Shown in pieces: positions 7,311-15,753 of a stretch of 64,000 nt of DNA. The stretch covers positions 259,864-323,863 of the forward strand of contig NZ_AZFC01000015.1 of the NCBI RefSeq assembly GCF_001435095.1. Reading direction: 5' to 3'. The notes under the pieces were generated by a model. The model was not told where the DNA came from. It searched no databases and saw nothing but the letters and a program-made list of their open reading frames with translations. Both the position numbers and the translations under genes were made by a program. The DNA comes from Levilactobacillus spicheri DSM 15429 (lineage in GTDB: Bacteria; Bacillota; Bacilli; Lactobacillales; Lactobacillaceae). Within the stretch, counting starts at the first letter, position 1; the number at the start of each line of letters is the position of its first letter.

Positions 7311-9005
7311 ATGGTTAAGACAAAAGCTGTAATGATTGGTGCCGGCCTGGCAAACATGGCCGCCGCTGTTTATCTGATTCAAGAAGCTCACTGGCAGGGT
7401 GATCAAATCACCTTCTATGGGGCGGATATGCACGGAGCGAACGATGGCGGACCCACGGGTGACTTTACCAACGAATATTGGAATAAAGCCCACCCGATGG
7501 ACAACCAAACCGGGTACGTTGCGCGGGGCGGTCGGATGTTGAACTACCGGACCTACGTCGACCTGATGGACCTGTTAGACCGGATCCCATCCGTCACGGA
7601 ATCGGGCATGACCGCTGCGGAAGACACGCACGACTTTGACGCGCACCACCGGACTTATGACAAGGCCCGGTTGTTGCAAGGCGGCAAGGGCATCATCGAC
7701 GGCGGCAAGCTGGGCCTGAACAACAAGGACCGGGTATTGCTCTCCAAGCTGGTCATGATGCCGGACGACGAAGAGACTAAGCTCGACAACGTGTCGATCG
7801 CGGACTACTTCAAGGACGACCCGCACATGTTCCAGACTAACTTCTGGTACATGTGGGAAACGACCTTCGCCTTCCGGGTTCAGAGTTCGGCCCAAGAACT
7901 CCGGCGCTACATGCACCAAATGATCTATGAATTTACGCAAATCGAACACCTGGTAGGGGTCAACCGGACCCGTTACAACCAGTTTGAAAGCATGATGTTA
8001 CCCCTGATCAAGTACCTTGAAGGCCAGGGCGTCACGTTCCTGGACAACCGGATCGTCACGGATTGGGACTTTGCGAACAGCGAGTTGCAAGACGAAATCA
8101 CGGTCACCGGACTGCACGTGAAGAACCTGGAGACCGGCGACGAGGATGTTGTGCCAATCGACGGGGACACGGCCGTCATCTTCACTAACGGGTCGATCAC
8201 CGACTCCGCAACGATGGGCGACTACAACACGCCGGCACCGGAAAACATGGAGTACGGCATCAGTGCGGCGCTGTGGAAGAAGGCCACCGAGCACTTCTAC
8301 AACCTGGGGACTCCGGACAAGTTCTTTAACGACCGGAAGAGTTCCGAATGGGTCAGCTTCACGTTGACCACCAAGAACCACCTGTTGTTGAACGAAATCA
8401 CGCGGATCACCACGCAGGTTCCCGGGAACGCGCTGAACTCCTTCCTGTCGACCACGCCGATCACGCCGCTGGGCCACAAGGACGTCAACATGTCGATCGT
8501 GGTGCACCACCAACCCCACTTTACGACCCAGAAGCCGAATGAATCCGTCATCTGGGGCTACTTCCTGTACCCACGGCGGACCGGTGAGTTCGTCCACAAG
8601 CCATACATCAAGATGACCGGGAAGGAAATGGCTCAGGAGTTGATTGGGCAACTGGCCAAGGTCGATCCGGGTCCGAACAACATCAAGGACAAGGAACCGG
8701 AAATCCTGGACAGCATCATCAACAACATTCCGGTTTACATGCCATACGCCTCGGCCCTCTTCAACAACCGGGCTAAGACCGACCGGCCAGAGGTCATTCC
8801 GGCGCACTCCACCAACTTAGCCTTCACCGGTGAGTTTGCGGAACAACCGTACCAGATGATCTTTACCGAACAGAGTGCCGTTCGTTCCGGTGAAATCGCG
8901 GCGTACCACTTTGCCGGGATCTCGATGGACAATCTGGTCGACACACCGCGCTACGACAAGGATCCGAAGACCCTATTGCGGGCAACGAAGAAAATGTTTA
9001 GTTAA
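7311..9005 (+). CDS. ohyA: Oleate hydratase (FAD-dependent fatty acid hydratase)
   Basis: The protein has 564 residues, usual for the family (myosin-cross-reactive antigen, MCRA). It adds water to the cis-9 double bond of oleate to give 10-hydroxystearate, detoxifying unsaturated fatty acids. The N-terminal FAD-binding motif is IGAGLANMAAAVYL (residues about 8-21). The family-diagnostic stretches GANDGGPTGDF and RGGRMLNYRTYVDLMDLL follow, with FWYMWETTFAFRVQSSAQE near residue 180 and YPRRTGEFVHKPY near residue 425. The start has a GGAGGTG site. It is a single-gene unit. Sequence identity with a particular lactobacillar isoform cannot be judged here. Confidence 0.93.
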   Translation: MVKTKAVMIGAGLANMAAAVYLIQEAHWQGDQITFYGADMHGANDGGPTGDFTNEYWNKAHPMDNQTGYVARGGRMLNYRTYVDLMDLLDRIPSVTESGMTAAEDTHDFDAHHRTYDKARLLQGGKGIIDGGKLGLNNKDRVLLSKLVMMPDDEETKLDNVSIADYFKDDPHMFQTNFWYMWETTFAFRVQSSAQELRRYMHQMIYEFTQIEHLVGVNRTRYNQFESMMLPLIKYLEGQGVTFLDNRIVTDWDFANSELQDEITVTGLHVKNLETGDEDVVPIDGDTAVIFTNGSITDSATMGDYNTPAPENMEYGISAALWKKATEHFYNLGTPDKFFNDRKSSEWVSFTLTTKNHLLLNEITRITTQVPGNALNSFLSTTPITPLGHKDVNMSIVVHHQPHFTTQKPNESVIWGYFLYPRRTGEFVHKPYIKMTGKEMAQELIGQLAKVDPGPNNIKDKEPEILDSIINNIPVYMPYASALFNNRAKTDRPEVIPAHSTNLAFTGEFAEQPYQMIFTEQSAVRSGEIAAYHFAGISMDNLVDTPRYDKDPKTLLRATKKMFS

Positions 9006-9021
9006 TTAGTTTAAGCGTCTG

Positions 9022-9100
9022 AAACCGTCGCTCCGGTGGGAGGGGCGGTTTTTTAGACGAAAAGCGGCCGTCTCCCGATGTGAGGGAAACGGCCGCTTTT
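9022..9100. terminator. Two hairpins between convergent ohyA and lepB; the second is bidirectional
   Basis: A first stem (about 9022-9029 with 9046-9053) ends in T6 and serves ohyA. A second, AAAAGCGGCCG/CGGCCGCTTTT (9060-9070 with 9090-9100), has T-runs on both strands and can end both genes. Confidence 0.8.
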
Positions 9101-9112
9101 TAAAGACGGCAG

Positions 9113-9697
9113 TTACTTTGCCATGCTGTTGATGTTGTTGCGATAGGTGGCGGTACTTTGCCAGAACGGGATCTTGACGACCCCCATGACCTTCTTAGCG
9201 TCGACGTAGCCCCAGTAGCGGCTGTCCTCGGAGACGCTGCGGTGATCCCCTAAGACAAAGTACTTGCCCTGCGGAACCGTGCTGCCCTTGTAGGACCAGT
9301 TGCGCTGTTGAGCCAGGCTCTTGAGCGTCCAGTTGCCGGTGCCGGCCGCGCGCTCACTGGCGCTGATGTAGGACTGGCTGACCTGCTTGCCGTTGATGAA
9401 GAGGTGGCCGTTCTTGCTGGCGACGGTGTCTCCGGGCATCCCGATGACCCGCTTGACGTAGTTGGTGTTGGGCTTGGCGGTGGGGTCTTCCCCGTAGGCG
9501 TCAAACACGATGACGCTGTTGCGCTTGAGGGTGAGGGGCTTGATGACCATCATCCGTTCCTTGTTGGCCAGGTTCGGTTCCATCGAGTCGCCCAGGACGC
9601 CAACGACTTCGAAGAGGTAGGTCCGGACCAGCAGTACGATGACCAGCGCGACCAGGATGGGCACAATCCAGCTGAGAATGTTGCGGAATGTTTTCAT
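9113..9697 (-). CDS. lepB: Signal peptidase I
   Basis: A 194-residue type I signal peptidase that cleaves secretory signal peptides at the outer face of the membrane. One N-terminal membrane segment (residues about 9-31) is followed by the catalytic Ser box GDSMEPNL (Ser near 38), the Lys box YVKRVIGMPGD (Lys near 83) and box E GDHRSVSEDSRYWG (near 150). Box B more often reads G-x-SMxPTL, so Asn in place of Thr is a small variation. It is convergent with ohyA and has its own promoter. Confidence 0.93.
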   Translation of the reverse strand: MKTFRNILSWIVPILVALVIVLLVRTYLFEVVGVLGDSMEPNLANKERMMVIKPLTLKRNSVIVFDAYGEDPTAKPNTNYVKRVIGMPGDTVASKNGHLFINGKQVSQSYISASERAAGTGNWTLKSLAQQRNWSYKGSTVPQGKYFVLGDHRSVSEDSRYWGYVDAKKVMGVVKIPFWQSTATYRNNINSMAK

Positions 9698-10084
9698 GAG
9701 TTTGGTTTACTCCCATTTTTGCAAAATTGGCTTCATTGTAGCACAGTCGGTCAAACGGTCAGCGGCTTTGGCGAAAACTTAACCAAAATCGCAGGTTTCA
9801 GCCAGGGCAATTGGGAGTTGCCAGGTCGATTGGATGGCCATCCAATTGGGCCGACTGGACAAGTCGTTCCGTCAGCTGCCGTTTGCTAGCCCATGAGCAC
9901 CGGATATTATTAAGATTCGCATCAATAAATTACATATTTGATAGTGGGTTAAATATAAAGCGATACCAATAGTTCCGTTGCGCAAACTGTAAAGAAATTT
10001 CTTAGAAAATTTGCACAATCACCACCTGTCTAGACCACCGTGTTACCCTAAAGCTCAGCTAAAGGAAAGAACGGGAAAGTGACC
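9698..10084. other. Divergent intergenic region with a perfect 18-bp palindrome at 9829-9846
   Basis: The region lies between lepB (leftward) and the degenerate-GGDEF operon (rightward). It contains the palindrome ATTGGATGGCCATCCAAT at 9829-9846, a plausible dimeric regulator site. The following AT-rich stretch (9900-10020) contains TTGATA and TAAATATAAA-like elements, but I could not fix a single promoter. Confidence 0.5.
9735..9762 (-). promoter_or_regulatory. Promoter of lepB
   Basis: Reading leftward: CTGACC (complement of 9757-9762), a 16-bp spacer ending in TGC, and TACAAT (complement of 9735-9740). This is an extended -10 promoter. Confidence 0.55.
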
Positions 10085-10948
10085 ATGAAAATTAAATCAG
10101 TTGATAATTTAGTCTTTTTTGGCATGGTGTTGTTGCTGGTCTACCAAAACACCCTGCTGTATTTGAGCGTCCTGGACGGTCAGGTGGGCAACGTCGTGGT
10201 CATCACGGGGGCGTTCATTTTGGGCCTCTTGTTGGGTCGAACGACCTACATTATTTTGGGCAGCATCCTGTCTTTCGTGTGTGCCAGTGCCGGCGCGCTG
10301 ATGCTGGTGTTGCCCATGACGCGCGAGCCCTACCTGTGGTCGGCGCTGGCGCTGGTGACCCTGACGCCGCTGACCACGTACCTGATGTACCTGCTGGACC
10401 ACCGGCTTTTGAAACGCAAGGCCTTGCGGGAACAGCTCCAACACCTCCAGCAGGAGAAGCCGGACCTGGAGGCCGTGACCGGGGCTCTTAACCGGCGGGC
10501 GCTGGAAAAGGCGGTCGAACGGGAGCTGGAGTTGGCCCGTTTCCACGAACCGGACTACCAGTTTGCGTTGACCCTGGTCAAGATCGACTTCCTGGAGAGC
10601 GTCATCAACTTCCTGGGTCACGAACGGTTCAACGAGTTGTTGCAGGTCACGGCCCGGCAGTTGACGGCGGTGCTCTCGTCGGTCGACCGCCTCTTCTACA
10701 TCGGGGCGGGGACCTTCGTGGTGCTCTCACCGATGTTGGAAGCGCCGGACCTGCCGGTGATGAAACGCCGGGTCAAGGACCACATCGACGACATCGGCGA
10801 GGACTTCGGTCTGGCCCGCCGTGCTTTGGTGCTACGGGTGGGACAGGTGGCCTCGCTGGAAGCGCAAGCGACGGGGCACAGCGTTGCCAGCGTCCTGGCG
10901 CTGCTCGAACGCAGTGCGGAGACGGACATCGTCAAGGAATACTTTTAG
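10085..10948 (+). CDS. Membrane protein with degenerate GGDEF domain
   Basis: About 287 residues. Four membrane segments (about 8-27, 36-53, 55-76 and 84-103) are followed by a short coiled coil and a GGDEF-fold domain. It begins LEAVTGALNRRALEKA (near 130), corresponding to the DxLTGLxNR entry of diguanylate cyclases, and continues TLVKIDFLESVINFLGHERFNELL. The GGDEF loop itself is replaced by GAGTF (near 207) and the cyclase metal ligands are not conserved, so cyclic di-GMP synthesis is not expected. It may bind a nucleotide or act as a scaffold. It is the first gene of a four-gene operon with a small membrane protein, a GT2 and a GH8. The start could also be GTG 10079; ATG 10085 fits the GGGAAA site. 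Confidence 0.75.
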   Translation: MKIKSVDNLVFFGMVLLLVYQNTLLYLSVLDGQVGNVVVITGAFILGLLLGRTTYIILGSILSFVCASAGALMLVLPMTREPYLWSALALVTLTPLTTYLMYLLDHRLLKRKALREQLQHLQQEKPDLEAVTGALNRRALEKAVERELELARFHEPDYQFALTLVKIDFLESVINFLGHERFNELLQVTARQLTAVLSSVDRLFYIGAGTFVVLSPMLEAPDLPVMKRRVKDHIDDIGEDFGLARRALVLRVGQVASLEAQATGHSVASVLALLERSAETDIVKEYF

Positions 10949-10962
10949 AGGGGATTGATAAC

Positions 10963-11115
10963 ATGATTAACGACACGAGCGGTTGGCTCACGACCCTCAG
11001 TTGGGGAATCCTGCTGACGTTTGGCGGTGCGCTGGTGATCCTGGCGGGCTGCTGGTGGCACATCTTACGGACCACGATTCGGCAGTTCAACGTGGAGGGG
11101 CCGGCGGATGATTGA
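10963..11115 (+). CDS. 50-residue single-pass membrane protein
   Basis: A short gene between the GGDEF-like and GT2 genes. It starts at ATG 10963 with GAGGGGAT upstream and ends at TGA 11113-11115, overlapping the GT2 start by 8 bases. The product begins MINDTSGWLTTLSW, has one hydrophobic segment (about residues 14-32) and a basic/polar tail. Translational coupling and position suggest a small subunit of the polysaccharide synthase, comparable in role to PgaD, although it has one membrane span and no visible sequence likeness. Function is inferred from context only. Confidence 0.6.
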   Translation: MINDTSGWLTTLSWGILLTFGGALVILAGCWWHILRTTIRQFNVEGPADD

Positions 11116-12406
11116 ACACCTATACATTCTGACCATCCTGACGATTTGGGCGTCGTTGGTGCTGACGCTGGTCACGCTGGCCGGTGGGGTGACCTTTTTA
11201 CTGACCCATCTGCGGCGGACCAACGTGGCGCGGTTGCCCGAGCTCTCCCGCTACCCGCGGGTCACGGTGGTGGTGCCGGCGCATAACGAAGAGCGGGTGA
11301 TTCGCGAGACCGTGCGGGCCATCCTGGGACTGCATTACCCAGCCGACCGCCTCGAAGTCTTGATCTACGCGGATAATTGTCAGGACCGCACCGCCGAACG
11401 GGTCCGTGACCTGCTGCAGCGGCCCAAGTACGCCGGCCGGCAGGTGCGGGTCATCGAGCGGACCGGGTCTGGCGGCAAGGCCGGCGTGCTGAACGACGCC
11501 TTAAAGATCGCCACCGGGGAGTACCTGGGGGTCTACGACGCCGATGCCGCGCCGGAACACAACGCGCTGTATTTCCTGGTCCAGAAGGTCTTGGAGGACC
11601 CGGAACGCTACGCGGCGGCTTTTGGGCGCAATAAGACCCGGAACTACCAGCAGAACTTCCTGACGCGCTGCATTAACCTCGAAATCATCAACACGCAGCG
11701 GATTCAGCACACCGGTCTGTGGCAACTATTTAAGATTGGCCGGATTCCGGGCACCAACTTCATCATCAACCGCCAGATGGTGACCGACCTGGGGGGCTGG
11801 CACCACGGGGCGTTGACCGAGGACACGGCCATTTCGTTTAGCCTGATGCGGGCCGGCAAGCTGATTGCCCTGGCCCACCGTGCCGAGGCCTTCCAGCAGG
11901 AGCCCGAGACCCTGTTCGCCTATTATAATCAGCGGAAGCGCTGGGCCCGCGGCAACTACGAGGTCCTGGCGGCCAACCTGAAACACCTGCTGGACCGCTC
12001 GCCGTGGCGCATCAAAGTCGAGGTGCTGTATTACCTGTGCACCTTCTTCTGGTTTAACGCGGCCATCGTGCTGTCGAACGGCCTCTTCGTGTTTAACGGC
12101 CTCGCCACGGTGCTGCAGGGCCACGTGCCGCTGCTGCACCCGGCGATCGCCATGGGGGAGACGCTGTCGATCCTGTTCCTGCTGAACTGGGTCGCGATGT
12201 TCTACCTGTACATCCTGCAGATGAACATCGCGCTGGCCAGCGATTACGGCCAGGCGACCGTGGTGAACTTTCTCTACAGCCTGGTCGCTTACTTCACCTA
12301 CAGCCAGCTGTTCATCGTGGTGTCGCTGGCGGCCGTCGGCGATATCCTGCGCGATAAGTTGACCGGCAAACGGCACACGCACTGGTACAAGACACAGCGA
12401 TTCTGA
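11108..12406 (+). CDS. Family 2 processive glycosyltransferase (PgaC/BcsA-like)
   Basis: A 432-residue membrane glycosyltransferase. An N-terminal membrane segment (about 10-32) precedes the GT-A domain: VVVPAHNEERVIRETV (near 57), an ADNC nucleotide-binding Asp, GSGGKAGVLNDAL, the DAD metal motif (near 145), the TED catalytic base motif (near 240) and QRKRW (near 278), which matches the QxxRW acceptor signature of processive synthases. Several membrane helices follow from about residue 305. No PilZ domain is present. It should polymerise a beta-linked surface polysaccharide; the sugar is unknown. It is coupled to the 50-residue gene and followed after 14 bases by a GH8 gene. Confidence 0.87.
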   Translation: MIEHLYILTILTIWASLVLTLVTLAGGVTFLLTHLRRTNVARLPELSRYPRVTVVVPAHNEERVIRETVRAILGLHYPADRLEVLIYADNCQDRTAERVRDLLQRPKYAGRQVRVIERTGSGGKAGVLNDALKIATGEYLGVYDADAAPEHNALYFLVQKVLEDPERYAAAFGRNKTRNYQQNFLTRCINLEIINTQRIQHTGLWQLFKIGRIPGTNFIINRQMVTDLGGWHHGALTEDTAISFSLMRAGKLIALAHRAEAFQQEPETLFAYYNQRKRWARGNYEVLAANLKHLLDRSPWRIKVEVLYYLCTFFWFNAAIVLSNGLFVFNGLATVLQGHVPLLHPAIAMGETLSILFLLNWVAMFYLYILQMNIALASDYGQATVVNFLYSLVAYFTYSQLFIVVSLAAVGDILRDKLTGKRHTHWYKTQRF

Positions 12407-12420
12407 CAAGGAGTTCATGA

Positions 12421-13587
12421 ATGAAACGACATCGATATCAATGGGTGATCGGGGGCCTGGTGCTGCTGGTCGCCTTCATGGTGGGCCTGGCCGTCTACCA
12501 GACCCAGCGCCGGCCTAAGAGCCTCACGACGGTCAACGACGACCTGATTCGGGTCCATTACCGGCAGTGGCAACGCGAGTACCTCAGCGGTCAGCAACAG
12601 AAGTTCGTCCTGACCCGGGGCGCCGAGCATCCCCAGGCGCTCTCAGAGTCCCAGGGCTACGGCATGCTGATCACGGTGCTCGCGGCCAAGCACGGGATGC
12701 CGACCCGCCAGACCTTTGACCAACTCGTGGCCTACTACCTGGCTCACCGGGTTAGTCCCACCAATCCCCTGATGGCTTGGCGGCAAAAGCAGGTCGGTCA
12801 GCGGATGCACAGCACGCCCGCCGAGATGACCAGCGCGACCGATGGCGACCTGGATATCGCCTACGCGTTGATCCTGGCCGACGACCAGTGGGGGAGTATC
12901 GGGTCGGTGGACTACAAAGGCCTGGCCCAGCAGTTGATTCGGGCAATCAAACAGTATGAGATCAATCCCGTGACCCAGCTGCCCCGGGTGGGCAACTGGG
13001 CGACCACCCCCGCGACGCAGCACCTGGTTCGCCCGTCGGATCTGATGACGGCCTACTTCCGGCGGTTCGCCCGCTACATGCAGGACGGGGAGTGGACCCA
13101 GGTGGCCCTGAACAGCCAAACGGTCCTCCAGAAGCTGAGCCAACAACGGTCGAGCGGCCTGATGCCCGACTTCACCCAGGTCAGTGGTGACCACCTGACC
13201 ATTCGGCCGGTACACGCGCGGCAGGTGGCGTCGCCGTACGATAACCAGTACGGGTTCAACGCCTGTCGGGTGCCGTGGCGGGTCGCCTACGACTACCAGC
13301 TGTCGCGGAGTCCGGTCAGCCGGGACGTGACGGCCAAGATGCTGGCCTTCTTCGCCCGCCAGTCGCGGATCACCGCCGTGTACACGCTGACGGGCCGGCC
13401 CGTGGAGACCTATCCCAACCAGGCCTTCAGTGCGCCGGTGGCCTACGCCGCCCAGGTCATGGGCCACCAGCGCCTGGTGACCCGGTATGCACCGAGCCTG
13501 AAACGGGTCGGGGCCAGCAACGCCTACTACCCCGCCACGCTCCAGATGCTGTTGCTCCTGCAGAGTGGGGAGTTGGCCCACGATTAG
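12421..13587 (+). CDS. Glycoside hydrolase family 8 protein, membrane-anchored
   Basis: A 388-residue protein. Residues 8-24 form a signal/anchor, so the enzyme faces outward. The GH8 (alpha/alpha)6 domain is indicated by SESQGYGMLI (general acid Glu near 77), ATDGDLDIAYALILA (catalytic-type Asp near 142) and YGFNACRVPWRVAYDY near 280. GH8 partners (BcsZ in cellulose operons, PssZ in Listeria) trim the polymer made by the neighbouring synthase. A good AAGGAG site sits 7 bases before the ATG. It is the last gene of the operon and is followed by a terminator. The substrate is probably the polymer of the upstream GT2 (inference). Confidence 0.87.
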   Translation: MKRHRYQWVIGGLVLLVAFMVGLAVYQTQRRPKSLTTVNDDLIRVHYRQWQREYLSGQQQKFVLTRGAEHPQALSESQGYGMLITVLAAKHGMPTRQTFDQLVAYYLAHRVSPTNPLMAWRQKQVGQRMHSTPAEMTSATDGDLDIAYALILADDQWGSIGSVDYKGLAQQLIRAIKQYEINPVTQLPRVGNWATTPATQHLVRPSDLMTAYFRRFARYMQDGEWTQVALNSQTVLQKLSQQRSSGLMPDFTQVSGDHLTIRPVHARQVASPYDNQYGFNACRVPWRVAYDYQLSRSPVSRDVTAKMLAFFARQSRITAVYTLTGRPVETYPNQAFSAPVAYAAQVMGHQRLVTRYAPSLKRVGASNAYYPATLQMLLLLQSGELAHD

Positions 13588-13652
13588 GAGTGGCCGAAAA
13601 TGGTGGCCGGTTAGCGGAGCTTACCCGCTGACCAGCCTAAACAGACACCCAA

Positions 13653-13681
13653 CGTCTGAGCCAATGTGCTCAGGCTTTTTT
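13653..13681 (+). terminator. Intrinsic terminator of the polysaccharide operon
   Basis: Stem CTGAGC/GCTCAG with a 6-base loop, then GGC and a seven-T run. Confidence 0.75.
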
Positions 13682-13704
13682 GTGCTGGCGAGACTTTTGT
13701 GATA

Positions 13705-13740
13705 AATTACTTTGACACACACAGTAATTGGCGATACATT
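13705..13740 (+). promoter_or_regulatory. padR promoter with overlapping inverted repeat
   Basis: TTGACA (13712-13717), 17 bases, TACATT (13735-13740): a near-consensus promoter. The inverted repeat AATTACT-N11-AGTAATT (13705-13711 and 13723-13729) brackets the -35 element and is a good candidate operator for the PadR protein encoded next (autoregulation inferred). Confidence 0.7.
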
Positions 13741-13772
13741 AGTTGCAAGAAAGACGAGAGGAGCTGGTCGGG

Positions 13773-14120
13773 TTGGCTGAGGTGATTTCCAAAGATCTCA
13801 TCCGGGGACACACGGACACGATTATTTTGAACATTTTACATCAGGGTGATAGCTACGGGTACCAGGTGGCGAAGCGGGTCCGCGAGTTGAGCGATGGACA
13901 CTACGACTTGAATGAGGCGACCCTCTACACGGTCTTTCGCCGCTTGGGCAAGAACGGGGCCGTGACCAACTACTGGGGGGATGAGACCCAGGGGTCGCGG
14001 CGTAAGTACTACCACATCACGGAAAAGGGCGAGCAGGTGCTTGCTGAGAATACGGCGGCCTGGCAGGTGGCCAAGCCGATTATCGACCAGTTGATTACCG
14101 GTCAGATCAAGGAGGATTAG
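13773..14120 (+). CDS. PadR-family transcriptional regulator
   Basis: 115 residues from TTG 13773. A winged helix-turn-helix typical of PadR: HTDTIILNILHQGDSYGYQV, then LNEATLYTVFRRLGKNGAV and the wing GSRRKYYHITEKGEQVL. A longer frame exists upstream, but its first codon sits within a few bases of the -10 element, so it cannot be used. The GAGAGGAG site at 13755-13762 supports TTG 13773 (GTG 13782 is an alternative). It is followed after 2 bases by a HAAS/DUF4097 gene, a common PadR partner arrangement in envelope stress systems. Confidence 0.85.
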   Translation: MAEVISKDLIRGHTDTIILNILHQGDSYGYQVAKRVRELSDGHYDLNEATLYTVFRRLGKNGAVTNYWGDETQGSRRKYYHITEKGEQVLAENTAAWQVAKPIIDQLITGQIKED

Positions 14121-14122
14121 GC

Positions 14123-15598
14123 ATGGACGAAAAGATAACCTTAGAGATTCGGACGCGGTTGGACCAACTATTTAGCGGCTACCCGGCGTCCCGGGAGTTA
14201 ACGGAGCTGAAGGAGGAACTGGTCGCCGACTTGACCGAGGCGGTTTCCGAAAAGGTCAACGACGGGGCGGCCGTTCCGCAGGCCATCGATGCGGCCATGG
14301 CCTCGCTGGGCGACGTGGACAGTTTACTGAAGGAGATCACGGGCACCACGGCCGACCCGAACAAGGCTGCGCGGGCCAAGGAGGCCGCGCAGGACCGGCG
14401 CGACCGGGAAGAAGAGCAGGCCGGTGACGACTGGGACGTCAACGTGGATGACGACGATGACGTGACCATCGGGGGCCCCCACGGCCTGCGGGTCCACGGG
14501 GACAAGGTGACGTGGCACGGCCACACCATCGTGGACGGCGACCAGGTTCACCTGGGTAAGCTGGTCCAGGTCGACGGGGATCACGTCCGGGTCGCCAACG
14601 GGCTGGTCGACGTGAATGGAGACGACGTGACCATCAACGGCCACCGTCCCCAGCGGACCTTCGTCGAGTCCCTGCAGCTGGTGAACACCCGCTCCTTTGA
14701 CGTGACGGGCTTGAAAAAGGTCCGGATCGATTACCCGGACGCCACCGTCAAGATTGGCCCGGCCAACAGTGATCAGATCGTGGTCAACGAGTACATGAGC
14801 CGGGACAATCCCCGCTACTTCCTGCAGGCCGACCAGAGCGACGACCAATTGACGTTACGGCAGGGGGCCCGGCCGCGGCTGTGGTCGTTGCACCTGCGGA
14901 CCGAGATCTTCCTGCCGGCCCAGCTGCAGGGCGCCGTGACCGTCGAGGCGGGCAACGGGAGCCTGGAAATCGGGGACCTGCACCTGGCCCTCGACCTGCA
15001 GGCCCACGCCACCAACGGCAGTGTTCGGGTCTTCAACAACCAGTTGACGACGCTAAACTTGCGGGCGACGAACGGTAGCCTAAAGGTCCAGCAGGTCAAG
15101 GCCAACCAGCTGACGGCCACCAGCCAGAACGGTTCGGTCGTGGTCCGGGAGGCGCAGGGGGCGCTCAACGTCTCCTCCCATAACGGCAGCGTTAAGGTCA
15201 GCGACTTCACCGGTGACGGCGAGGTCAGCAGCCACAACGGCAGCGTCAAGGTTACCAACTTTACCGGCCAGCTCAACGGCCACACGGCCAACGGCAGCCT
15301 GGTCGCCCAGGAATTGCACGGTGGCGGCCAATTTCGGAGCCACCATGGCAGCCTGGACCTGGACGTGGCGGACCTGACGCAAGATCTCGCGGTGAACGGG
15401 GCAGGTAACATCGACGTGGCCATCGCGACCACGACTGGTTACCGCTTTGACCTGGTCGCCGAACGGGGGAAGATCCGGCTCCCCCAGCAGGTTCACCTCA
15501 CATTAAATGATGATCATCACAAAATTGGTGCGGTCGGAACGGGGTCCCATCCCCAGGTCACCTTGGCCACCGATCACGGCAATATTCGATTGAAATAA
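14123..15598 (+). CDS. HAAS-type N-terminus plus DUF4097 beta-repeat protein
   Basis: A 491-residue protein. Residues about 1-72 are a helical HAAS/DUF1700-like domain (LDQLFSGYPASRELTELKEE...AMASLGDVDSLLKEI) usually paired with PadR regulators. An acidic Asp-rich linker follows (about 80-120). The rest is a DUF4097-type beta-solenoid with at least seven turns carrying NGS or HGS (NGSLEIGD, NGSVRVFN, NGSLKVQQ, NGSVVVRE, NGSVKVSD twice-like, NGSLVAQE, HGSLDLDV). There is no signal peptide or membrane helix. DUF4097 proteins such as LiaX and YvlB belong to cell-envelope stress responses, so a similar role is likely. It is co-transcribed with padR. Confidence 0.8.
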   Translation: MDEKITLEIRTRLDQLFSGYPASRELTELKEELVADLTEAVSEKVNDGAAVPQAIDAAMASLGDVDSLLKEITGTTADPNKAARAKEAAQDRRDREEEQAGDDWDVNVDDDDDVTIGGPHGLRVHGDKVTWHGHTIVDGDQVHLGKLVQVDGDHVRVANGLVDVNGDDVTINGHRPQRTFVESLQLVNTRSFDVTGLKKVRIDYPDATVKIGPANSDQIVVNEYMSRDNPRYFLQADQSDDQLTLRQGARPRLWSLHLRTEIFLPAQLQGAVTVEAGNGSLEIGDLHLALDLQAHATNGSVRVFNNQLTTLNLRATNGSLKVQQVKANQLTATSQNGSVVVREAQGALNVSSHNGSVKVSDFTGDGEVSSHNGSVKVTNFTGQLNGHTANGSLVAQELHGGGQFRSHHGSLDLDVADLTQDLAVNGAGNIDVAIATTTGYRFDLVAERGKIRLPQQVHLTLNDDHHKIGAVGTGSHPQVTLATDHGNIRLK

Positions 15599-15607
15599 GA
15601 CGCCAAA

Positions 15608-15646
15608 AGCCGTCGTTCTGCGTATTGACAGAACGGCGGTTTTTTA
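15608..15646 (+). terminator. Intrinsic terminator after the DUF4097 gene
   Basis: An 11-bp stem (15610-15620 with 15629-15639) followed by T6. Confidence 0.85.
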
Positions 15647-15753
15647 GTTATAGGGTTTTAAGTATTGCTTCCTAGGAAAAGGTTATTCTATGCAAGATTT
15701 GGATTGTTACCATCTAAGACGATTTGGGGTTCCTTTTATTGGTATGGGGGTAG

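Noticed and set aside
10085-10948. Active diguanylate cyclase
   Set aside because: The GGDEF signature is replaced by GAGTF, and the metal-binding residues are not conserved.
12643-13581. Reverse-strand frame of 312 codons inside the GH8 gene
   Set aside because: Shadow of the GH8 gene; low-complexity composition rich in Gly, Arg, His and Pro.
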